From DASWTL01 sp035575925 (GTDB taxonomy: Bacteria; Bacteroidota; Bacteroidia; Sphingobacteriales; Sphingobacteriaceae), in contig DATLXK010000070.1 of the NCBI GenBank assembly GCA_035575925.1, positions 6,644-70,643 of the forward strand: a DNA stretch of 64,000 bases, in the 5' to 3' direction. The translations under genes were made by a program, and so were the position numbers. Under the pieces are notes generated by a model. That model was not told the DNA's origin. It did no database searches and was given only the letters and a program-made list of their open reading frames with translations. Of this stretch, positions 28,095-34,827 are shown piece by piece. The stretch's first letter is position 1, and each line of letters begins with the position of its first letter.

Positions 28095-28114
28095 CCCTTT
28101 TCCAAAGAGAAGGG
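28095..28114. repeat. Dispersed palindromic repeat between gap and the GNAT gene
   Basis: CCCTTTTC and GAGAAGGG form an 8-bp stem (one wobble) with a CAAA loop directly after the gap stop. Together with the flanking CTGATCCTAA it resembles the hairpin at 17000-17020. Confidence 0.5.
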
Positions 28115-28115
28115 A

Positions 28116-29111
28116 TTAGTTTAATTTTGAAATTTTTTCTGCCAGGTCTGCCAGCCGACTTGAATAACCCATTTCATTATCATACCACCCCACTACTTTA
28201 ACCAGGCCCCCCACAATGGAAGTGAGCCGTGAATCAAAAATACAGGAATGTGTGTTTCCAAGTATATCAACAGAAACAATGGGATCAGAAGTGTATTCCA
28301 GTATCCCTTTTAAATAAGATTGTGAAGCGGCTTTAAATGCTGTATTAATTTCAGATATAGTAGTTTGATTCTTCAGGGTACAGGTAAAATCAGTTAATGA
28401 GCCGTTCAGAACAGGCACTCTTATTCCGGCACCACCCAATTTACCTTCGAGATGAGGAAATATATTAGTAATTGCTTTTGCAGCACCTGTTGTAGTAGGA
28501 ATGATGGATGCAGAGGCAGCCCGTGCTCTTCTCAAGTCTTTATGCGGTGCATCATGAAGATTTTGGTCGCCGGTCATGGAATGAACTGTGGTAATATAAC
28601 CATCAACAATCCCCCACTGGTCATCCAGTATCTTAATCAGCGGTGCCACGTTATTGGTGGTACACGATGCATTGGACAAAACCGGAGATGATAAATTTAC
28701 CAGGTGATCATTCACTCCCAAAACAACTGCGGGGACATCTTTATCAGGTGATGGCGCAGAAATAATAATCTGCTTTGCTCCTGCTTTGAGATGAAGCGAT
28801 GCCAGCTCATTACTAATAAACTTACCGGTAGATTCTATTACCAGATCGATACTCAGCTCTGCCCACGGCAGCACGGAGGGATTCTTTTGGGAATATACCG
28901 GGATCTTTGAACCATTTACAATCAGGTACTGCCCTTCAGCTGTAATTAAGCCGTCAAAACCACCATGTACAGAATCGTATTTCAACAAATGTGCAAGTGT
29001 TTCCGGGTCAGTTACATCATTTATTGCAACAATCTCCATATCTTTTTTCTTAAAAAGGGTTCTGAAGCAGATGCGGCCGATGCGGCCAAAGCCATTTATT
29101 GCAATTCTCAT
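28116..29111 (-). CDS. gap: Glyceraldehyde-3-phosphate dehydrogenase, type I
   Basis: A 331-residue NAD-dependent enzyme of glycolysis. The Rossmann loop NGFGRIGR is at 6-13, with D32 as the NAD-selecting acid. The catalytic C150 lies in SNASCTTN with its His partner downstream in the TVHSMTGDQ block. C-terminal WYDNEMGYS is intact. First gene of the gap-GNAT-pgk run. Confidence 0.97.
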   Translation of the reverse strand: MRIAINGFGRIGRICFRTLFKKKDMEIVAINDVTDPETLAHLLKYDSVHGGFDGLITAEGQYLIVNGSKIPVYSQKNPSVLPWAELSIDLVIESTGKFISNELASLHLKAGAKQIIISAPSPDKDVPAVVLGVNDHLVNLSSPVLSNASCTTNNVAPLIKILDDQWGIVDGYITTVHSMTGDQNLHDAPHKDLRRARAASASIIPTTTGAAKAITNIFPHLEGKLGGAGIRVPVLNGSLTDFTCTLKNQTTISEINTAFKAASQSYLKGILEYTSDPIVSVDILGNTHSCIFDSRLTSIVGGLVKVVGWYDNEMGYSSRLADLAEKISKLN

Positions 29112-29161
29112 AACTCAGTCCAAAGTTATGGTAAATGAAGCGAAAAACATTTTGAATTATT

Positions 29162-29192
29162 TTTGACTAAGCCGCTTCAATTTCTATTTTTG
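29162..29192 (+). promoter_or_regulatory. Probable promoter of tRNA-Glu
   Basis: TATTTTTG (29185-29192) fits the TAnnTTTG -7 box, with TTTTGAC about 20 bases upstream as a -33 element. The box ends 17 bases before the tRNA. Confidence 0.5.
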
Positions 29193-29209
29193 CACCCGCC
29201 AGGAGATCA

Positions 29210-29281
29210 GGCCCGTTCGTCTAGGGGTTAGGACGTTAGATTTTCATTCTAGAAACAGGGGTTCGATTCCCCTACGGGCTA
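29210..29281 (+). tRNA. tRNA-Glu (anticodon TTC)
   Basis: A 72-base cloverleaf without encoded CCA. The acceptor GGCCCGT pairs with ACGGGCT (first pair G-T), and the anticodon stem TTAGA/TCTAG-type has loop TTTTCAT with anticodon TTC at 29243-29245. T-arm AGGGG-TTCGATT-CCCCT is complete. Its 3' end (from 29260) is duplicated exactly at 44079, marking it as an integration target. Confidence 0.95.
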
Positions 29282-29540
29282 CTTTTATCAGTAACAAAAA
29301 AACAAAAACCCTGCAAATGGTATCTTTGTCGGCGGCGGTGAAATTTATACCCTGACGTGCTTAGCTTCTTGATCTATTTTTTAAATAAATCAAAGTAGTC
29401 GTTGAAAACATAAAGCTTGTTCCTTTGGGCTCCAGATATTTCTCTTAAAATTTCGAGTTGCTCCAGGTCATTAATCAATTTATATGCTGTTACATATGAT
29501 TTTTGAATGATTGCTTCAACTTTGGCGACATTGATTACGG
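29260..29540. repeat. Left copy of a 281-bp duplication (tRNA end plus fic 3' end)
   Basis: Nearly identical to 44079-44359. The first 31 bases are the att core. The rest covers the intergenic segment and the last ~166 bases of the fic gene. The copies differ by a few substitutions, a short indel at 29291-29297, and a 1-base deletion in the right copy near 44242. Confidence 0.9.
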
Positions 29541-30498
29541 GTTGGGTATATAAATAATCGACAACTTTTTGTGCATTTAGACTTCGGTTACCCAAACCTT
29601 TTAGTTTCGCTTCCAGGCTTTTTTGCAGTTGAAGAATTCCATCAAATGTAGTGACGCCTTTCTTTGCGGTTTCTATAATTCCAGTTAAGAAAAATTTCAA
29701 CCATTGGTTGATGTTGTTTTGAGTCCTGGCCAGCATCAAGTTGTCATAATAAAGTTGCCTGTTATTTTCGAAAAAGTCAGAAAGATATAAGATAGGTTGT
29801 TTAATAACCCCTTTGCTCACCAGATAAATTGTAATAAGGAGCCTGCCTACCCGGCCGTTTCCATCTAGAAACGGGTGAATGGTTTCAAATTGATAATGAA
29901 TAATAGCAATTTTGATAAGATCGGGCGACGGGTTTAAGTCATCATTTGCAAATTTTTCAAGATCAGACATAAGATCATCGATCGAGGTATGTACCGGCGG
30001 AATAAAAATTGCATCATTTAAAGTTGCACCACCAATCCAGTTCTGACTGCTTCGATATTCTCCCGGGAGCTTATGTTCTCCTCTAACTCCTTGCAATAAA
30101 ATCTTATGAGTTTGTTTAATTAACCGAGAAGAAAAGGGTAGGCGGTGTAGTAACTTTACAGCTTCGTTCATTGCACTTATGTAATTCTGAACCTCTTCCC
30201 AATCACCTCTTTTCTCCGCAGTTATTTCTTCTTTACTTAAAAAGGCCTCCTCCATATTGGTTTGGGTTCCTTCGATTTTAGAAGATTGAGTCGCTTCCTT
30301 GGCAATATGCATTCTTATAAATAATTCTATGTTCACATATTCTGAATACATATCAAGCCGTCCTAAATGTCTATCAGCTCTACTCAATAATTGTATTACC
30401 TCCATATCATCAAGATGCCATACTCTGTTGATAGGGTTAGGTTGAAAGCTTTTATAATACCCTTGGTTGATTTGCTTTCCTGACTCGTATTTGTTCAT
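29374..30498 (-). CDS. Fic family protein, class II, with C-terminal helix-turn-helix
   Basis: A 374-residue Fido-fold protein. The active site HPFLDGNGRVGR at 208-219 is complete, so AMP transfer (AMPylation) to a protein target is predicted. The inhibitory helix motif S-x3-E-G (S72 to G77, SSKIEG) lies N-terminal to it, the class II layout in which the protein restrains itself. The last ~70 residues look like a winged helix. Upstream are three evenly spaced palindromes suggesting autoregulation. The target is unknown. Its 3' part is duplicated as a broken copy at 44194-44359. Confidence 0.88.
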   Translation of the reverse strand: MNKYESGKQINQGYYKSFQPNPINRVWHLDDMEVIQLLSRADRHLGRLDMYSEYVNIELFIRMHIAKEATQSSKIEGTQTNMEEAFLSKEEITAEKRGDWEEVQNYISAMNEAVKLLHRLPFSSRLIKQTHKILLQGVRGEHKLPGEYRSSQNWIGGATLNDAIFIPPVHTSIDDLMSDLEKFANDDLNPSPDLIKIAIIHYQFETIHPFLDGNGRVGRLLITIYLVSKGVIKQPILYLSDFFENNRQLYYDNLMLARTQNNINQWLKFFLTGIIETAKKGVTTFDGILQLQKSLEAKLKGLGNRSLNAQKVVDYLYTQPVINVAKVEAIIQKSYVTAYKLINDLEQLEILREISGAQRNKLYVFNDYFDLFKK

Positions 30499-30509
30499 CT
30501 TTTCCTAAA

Positions 30510-30617
30510 CTTAAATAAAGATATGATTATTTAAGAAAACAGCAAAAAAACTTAAATAAGAAAAGTGGTATTTAAGTTTTGGCCTACTTTTCTTAACTAA
30601 GGGAAGTGTTATTTAAG
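30510..30617 (-). promoter_or_regulatory. Three tandem 26-bp operators at 41-bp spacing upstream of fic
   Basis: CTTAAATA-N10-TATTTAAG occurs at 30510-30535 and 30551-30576, and CTTAACTA-N10-TATTTAAG at 30592-30617. Each is 26 bp and the starts step by exactly 41 bp. They fill the region just upstream of the fic start at 30498. This is the pattern of a repressor bound on one face of the helix; the Fic protein's own HTH is the obvious candidate. Confidence 0.75.
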
Positions 30618-30667
30618 AATGAGAAATATTCCTCTGCTGTAATAATCAATTATCTGTCACCTGCCTC

Positions 30668-30964
30668 TTATTTTAACAACCCCACATGCAACAATAAACC
30701 TAATGCCGGTGAATGTGTGCGGGGTACATAAGGTTTGAAGTTTGCCGTTTTAAAGTCATTTAGTTCTTTATAAGCCATCAAAACTCCTTTTAAATCCATT
30801 TTCCAATTTTTACCTGATGATTTTCTTATGAAGTTCATGGATGAACCGATAATGGAAATTACTTCGTATTGCTTTCCTCTAAGACTTTTAAAAGTTTTTA
30901 AAGGCATTCCCAAATCAGAGAAATCGCTATAGGTGATTTTTGGCTGGCTCTTTTTATAGTTCAT
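30668..30964 (-). CDS. Hypothetical 98-aa protein
   Basis: I do not recognise this protein. It is basic and soluble (Lys/Ser-rich N-terminal half with SLRGKQYEV and MNFIRKSSGKNWKMDLKG) and ends in a short hydrophobic stretch, ALGLLLHVGLL. It lies directly after an hsdS remnant, whose last codons overlap its start by 11 bases, and upstream of the fic operators. It may be a late member of the hsd transcript. Confidence 0.5.
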   Translation of the reverse strand: MNYKKSQPKITYSDFSDLGMPLKTFKSLRGKQYEVISIIGSSMNFIRKSSGKNWKMDLKGVLMAYKELNDFKTANFKPYVPRTHSPALGLLLHVGLLK

Positions 30965-31116
30965 TTCTATTTAAGTTGTACGCTGTCTCCCCCTCTGCAA
31001 CCATTCCCAATGTCTCCTCAACTTCTTTATAAGCCCCAGCAACCTTTACCTGCCCATTCATTAACATAGGCAATAACCAATCTCTTAAGGAAGCTAGTTC
31101 TTGGTTTTGTTCCTAA
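30954..31116 (-). pseudogene. hsdS 3'-end remnant
   Basis: Reading the minus strand from about 31116 gives a frame closely matching the C-terminal ~50 residues of the intact HsdS at 32081-33406, including SLRDWLLPMLMNGQVKV and AYKEVEE, ending at TAA 30954-30956. It has no start and no target-recognition domain. It is in direct orientation to the intact gene. It is the trace of a second specificity gene. Confidence 0.85.
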
Positions 31117-31143
31117 ATACTTTTGTTTTAATGCACTTACCTA

Positions 31144-32079
31144 TTATGAAACACCAACCTGTTTTATAAACTCATTCCATATCTTTTCGGCTATTTGTTT
31201 GTCGGTTAGTGGTTCTTCACCTCGGGAATGCATAACATTTCTATGCTCCCAATAAAGACTATAATCATCTTGTTGGATTGAAAATGTCTTATCTAAGCTT
31301 ATTGTATTCTGTGGTAGTTGTTGCGTAAAACTGTAACTTAAATCCCCTCCAAATCCAAAATTTTCTCTTCCTAAACAATACACGGTGATATAGGCATCTT
31401 TAAGATTACCTTTGTTGGAAATCAAACAGCTAAATACTTTCTTTTCTTCTTCTAAAAATCTTCCTTGGAGATTTTCTATTCCATTAAATTCGGCTATGGC
31501 TGCTTTAAAATAGTTTTTAATGCTCTCAAAGCTTTCCTCCTTAAAATCTAATATATCAACTTCAGTGAATATTTTTTCAGCTTTGTAATTTCTGCCAAAT
31601 GCTACCGGATGAGTACTATAAACAGATTTTTCATCTAAACGAACCAAATTTCGGGAAAGTAATTTTCGAAATTCTTGAGTGATATTTAGAAATGCAGTAT
31701 TTATATTTTGCCAGTCTGCGACTGGTTTTCCATCGGTTGGAAGAGCTTTGAATTCTTTAAACGGGGTTGCCAACCATTCGCACGGCTCGACAATAATTGG
31801 AACAATGGTTATTTCCCCATCTTTAAACATTCTAAATGCATGATTAAATTCTTTTTCATAGCAATAATAGGAAGCGATATATTCTGGGCTTAACATAGCA
31901 ACAAACAAGTCGGAACTTGTTAAATTATCTAAAATTTCTTTATCTAAAGAAGTACCAGCCACAAGTTCCTGGTCTGTCCATGACGATAATAACTTCTCTC
32001 TTTTTAAATTAGTTAAATGGATTTCTAATTTATCTAACATCGCCTTATCAGCATGGCTATAGGAAATAAATGCTTTCAT
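31144..32079 (-). CDS. TIR-domain protein
   Basis: A 311-residue protein. The N-terminal ~135 residues form a bacterial TIR domain: FISYSHADK at 4-12, the SSWTDQELVAGTSLDKEI loop, FVAMLSPEYIASYYC and an acidic pair E75/E77 at the usual catalytic-Glu place, then IVPIIVEPCEW. Such TIR domains cleave NAD+ or make cyclic ADP-ribose-type signals in several anti-phage systems. The C-terminal ~170 residues match nothing I recognise and may be a sensor or regulator. It starts 1 base past the hsdS stop, so it is in the restriction-modification operon. A defence role is inference. Confidence 0.85.
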   Translation of the reverse strand: MKAFISYSHADKAMLDKLEIHLTNLKREKLLSSWTDQELVAGTSLDKEILDNLTSSDLFVAMLSPEYIASYYCYEKEFNHAFRMFKDGEITIVPIIVEPCEWLATPFKEFKALPTDGKPVADWQNINTAFLNITQEFRKLLSRNLVRLDEKSVYSTHPVAFGRNYKAEKIFTEVDILDFKEESFESIKNYFKAAIAEFNGIENLQGRFLEEEKKVFSCLISNKGNLKDAYITVYCLGRENFGFGGDLSYSFTQQLPQNTISLDKTFSIQQDDYSLYWEHRNVMHSRGEEPLTDKQIAEKIWNEFIKQVGVS

Positions 32080-32080
32080 G

Positions 32081-33406
32081 TTATTTAGTTAATTTATAGT
32101 CAACTTCCCCCTCCGCAACCATACCCAATTTTTCCTCAACTTCTTTATAAGCCTCAACAACTTTTACCTGCCCATTCATTAACATAGGCAATAACCAATC
32201 TCTTAAGGATGCGAGTTCTTGGTTTTGTTGAGAATTATTCAAGATTTTTTGAAAGATGTTGTCAATTTGTAGATTGAAAGTTTCCAATATTTTAGATTCT
32301 GGAAGAATAACATTAAAACTGATTAATACTTGCTGATTAACGTTTTGCATTATTGTACCATTTGACTGACTGGTTATGTTTTTCTCAAAATCCTTTAGAT
32401 TGAAATATAGCAAGTTTAAATTTTCAATATTAGTGACTGTGAGACAGATAATAAAGCCACAGTAGATAGTATTGGTTTTGTAACCTCTTATCAATCTTGT
32501 AGCACCAGGTGTTCCACTTCTTGCGATTATTATTGACCTATCATCAACCAAATATTTATTAATTTCTATCTGATTTAATTCGAGTTCATCTAGGTATTCG
32601 TTTTCTATAAAAATAGTTGATTTGGAAATGTTCCTAACATTTATAATTCTAGCTAGACTATCTCCTTTTTCTTTTGGGTTATAATTAATTCCGTTTTTAA
32701 AAGCAGATAAATCCCCCAAATTCTTCACCTCCCACCCCTTCGGAATCTCTCTTTTCAATACCTCATCATAAATCATTTCGCCACCTGATGATTTATAAGG
32801 TTTACCTTCTGCATTCGGAAAATCAAACTGCACAAACCAATAGTCATACAAAGTTTTGGCTATTGCCTCTAACTCTGCATTGATTTTATTGTTCAGCTCT
32901 ATTTTATCGTCCAAAGCGGAAAGAACTTTTACAAGCAAATCTTGCTGGTTCCTTTTTATTAACGGTATTGGACAGTCAGCAAATGTTTGAGCATTAATAT
33001 TCCCTCGAGTACTTCCAGTAGATAAGTTTTTTACCCATTGTTTGTACTCCTCACTAATAGTGAAATACTTTAAAAATTTCGGATTTACCTTATTATAATC
33101 AAGACCATATTTTATTAAGAAACCTGCGAAGGCTAATACACCATTTTTATCCTCGTGAAAATATGTTCGACCCGTAGAATTTCCTGTTCGGGCGAATACA
33201 ATATCTCCATCGTTTAAAATGTACTTATCTAAATCGTCTGACGAAACGGATTTTTTATCATTGTTAAGCAGATTTCCTTTATCATCTATATCACTTATTC
33301 TAAGGTATCTTACTTTTTCCTCCGAAAACTTCTCTGCAGATGCAGGAATGCCGTATTTACCAATGTGTTCAGGCAAGCATAGTTCTCTAAGTCTAACTTT
33401 CTTCAT
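32081..33406 (-). CDS. hsdS: Type I restriction enzyme specificity subunit HsdS
   Basis: A 441-residue subunit that reads the bipartite DNA target. There are two target-recognition domains (about 1-145 and 225-380), each followed by a conserved helical spacer: KIELNNKINAELEAIAKTLYDYW centrally and NQELASLRDWLLPMLMNGQV terminally. Its start overlaps a 51-codon hsdM-like reading frame by 14 bases. It shares its C-terminal repeat with a remnant at 30954-31116, so the locus once had at least two hsdS copies. Confidence 0.93.
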   Translation of the reverse strand: MKKVRLRELCLPEHIGKYGIPASAEKFSEEKVRYLRISDIDDKGNLLNNDKKSVSSDDLDKYILNDGDIVFARTGNSTGRTYFHEDKNGVLAFAGFLIKYGLDYNKVNPKFLKYFTISEEYKQWVKNLSTGSTRGNINAQTFADCPIPLIKRNQQDLLVKVLSALDDKIELNNKINAELEAIAKTLYDYWFVQFDFPNAEGKPYKSSGGEMIYDEVLKREIPKGWEVKNLGDLSAFKNGINYNPKEKGDSLARIINVRNISKSTIFIENEYLDELELNQIEINKYLVDDRSIIIARSGTPGATRLIRGYKTNTIYCGFIICLTVTNIENLNLLYFNLKDFEKNITSQSNGTIMQNVNQQVLISFNVILPESKILETFNLQIDNIFQKILNNSQQNQELASLRDWLLPMLMNGQVKVVEAYKEVEEKLGMVAEGEVDYKLTK

Positions 33407-33548
33407 AGCCTAAACCTTTTAACTGGTTCTGAATTTCAACATCTAGAAGATTTCCTTCAACAAACAAAGCACTTAGATTACTCTCAAAGCCCTGCATCTT
33501 CATTTTAAAATCCTCTATCCTAATCCCATGATATTTATTTTCAATCAT
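33393..33548 (-). CDS. 51-aa frame homologous to the HsdM C-terminus
   Basis: ATG 33548 to TAG 33393. The 51 residues (EDFKMKMQGFESNLSALF at 12-29) match the last ~45 residues of the intact HsdM (DEFKAKMQGFSNNLESLF). An in-frame stop lies just before the ATG, so it is not joined to a longer frame. It overlaps hsdS by 14 bases, as a true hsdM would. Either it is the fossil tail of a second hsdM that came with this hsdS, or a retained mini-protein that helps couple hsdS translation or HsdM-HsdS contact. Confidence 0.65.
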   Translation of the reverse strand: MIENKYHGIRIEDFKMKMQGFESNLSALFVEGNLLDVEIQNQLKGLGYEES

Positions 33549-33644
33549 CTCTAATTAATTTTACATAACATTAGTAAACAACGTATAATTAAATGTTACA
33601 TTTGTGGCGTTCTTTACCTTCGGTCTGGAATCTACAAAGGTCTT

Positions 33645-33673
33645 AAACGTTGAACCCGAATCAACGTTTTTTT
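33645..33673. other. 9-bp hairpin between the 151-aa gene and hsdS
   Basis: AAACGTTGA (33645-33653) pairs with TCAACGTTT (33661-33669). The T-run follows on the plus strand only, where there is no gene. On the coding (minus) strand it could only pause transcription before hsdS. Confidence 0.4.
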
Positions 33674-34128
33674 TATGCCTTATCGCCAAAAAACTCTTTC
33701 GTTTTTATAAAATCTGGCGAGTTTAAAATATTTGTTATATCATCTTTTTCATAAGCCGTAACAAACTTACCTTTCAAAAGTGCTGTAAAGCGAATGACTA
33801 CCACATAATTGCCTTTAACAATTGCTAACCGCCTATCTTCAAAATAGCTTTTTGTTTGATTATCCCATCCTTGTTTTAAGAGGGCGGAAGCATCTTTTAA
33901 TGTTTCTTTTATCCAGTATATTTTTTCTAATCTATTGTATGAAAGTATGGATTTATCTTTCGCTACCCTGTTAGCGCTTTCAAAAAAAGCGTGGTCAAAC
34001 ATATCTGCATAGAAACGCACACTCACGCCATCAAAAGTAATAACAGGCTTTAAGCAGTATTCATTCTCCCAGATATTCCTTAAATCTGTTTCTACAAGCT
34101 CATGTGCTTTAATCTTTTTATAAGGCAT
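33673..34128 (-). CDS. Hypothetical 151-aa protein, possible phage-type (PBECR-like) nuclease fold
   Basis: A 151-residue protein with no certain family. Features: VRFYADMFDHAFFES near 37-51, a conserved-looking RLEKIYWIKETLKDA helix, YFEDRRLAIVKGNYVVVIRF and KGKFVTAYEKDD near the C-terminus. The order of short helices then strands with a terminal FVTAY resembles the PBECR class of EndoU/ColicinE5/RelE-like nucleases, but this is a weak judgement. It directly follows the DUF3800 gene (no gap), implying a pair. Confidence 0.5.
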   Translation of the reverse strand: MPYKKIKAHELVETDLRNIWENEYCLKPVITFDGVSVRFYADMFDHAFFESANRVAKDKSILSYNRLEKIYWIKETLKDASALLKQGWDNQTKSYFEDRRLAIVKGNYVVVIRFTALLKGKFVTAYEKDDITNILNSPDFIKTKEFFGDKA

Positions 34129-34824
34129 TTACCACCCTCCTCCAAGATTGATTTTAAAAACGTTAAATTTTTCTTCCCATTTAGCGGTTGGTGCAATTTC
34201 TTTAGATAAATATTTACTCTCTACATATGATATTAAATCTAGTTTGGCTTTGCTGGTGGCTTCCTTATTGAATTTAGACACTACCAAACCTGTTAAAATA
34301 TCAGCCAGTTGAATACCCAAAGATTGCTCTGAAGGTAAACCTTGTACCTGCTTAACTTCCGAAGTTAGGTTTGATAAATCGAGCATTTCTTTTAATTCTT
34401 TTAACCTGCCCTTATTTCTGTTTTCTTTTAAGTCGGCAAATATGCTGTACGAATTAAAATCAAACAACCAATGTTTTATTAACTGGTAATAAAACTTGTA
34501 GAAACCCAGTTCAGGGTCGGCATTGTTGAATTTGATATGGTCAATTTTATTTGCTTCTATCAAAATAACCCGAAAGCGTAAATAACCCGAGTTAAAATAG
34601 TAATCAATAACTTCTTTATATAAATTATAATAGGCAGGAGATACTTTTTTCCATTTCAACTCACCTTTAATTTCATATTTATTTTTAATAACAGCCAAGC
34701 CATTTTTTAAACTTTCTCTATGCTCTGCCGGAAGCCATATACCTCCAATACCCATGTATAAATGAGCATCCTGTTTAGCTATAGCTTCTAAAGAGCTTTC
34801 GTCGCAAAAAATTTCAAATTCCAT
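34129..34824 (-). CDS. DUF3800 domain protein
   Basis: A 231-residue protein. The start FEIFCDES at 3-9 carries the family's Asp/Glu, followed by GIGGIWLP, ELKWKKVSPAY and the late QLADILTG with another Asp. The fold is thought to resemble RNase H, with these acids as metal ligands. Members are frequent in phages and defence islands and their function is not established. It sits 3 bases after hsdM and directly before the 151-aa gene, inserted between hsdM and hsdS. Confidence 0.8.
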   Translation of the reverse strand: MEFEIFCDESSLEAIAKQDAHLYMGIGGIWLPAEHRESLKNGLAVIKNKYEIKGELKWKKVSPAYYNLYKEVIDYYFNSGYLRFRVILIEANKIDHIKFNNADPELGFYKFYYQLIKHWLFDFNSYSIFADLKENRNKGRLKELKEMLDLSNLTSEVKQVQGLPSEQSLGIQLADILTGLVVSKFNKEATSKAKLDLISYVESKYLSKEIAPTAKWEEKFNVFKINLGGGW

Positions 34825-34827
34825 TTT

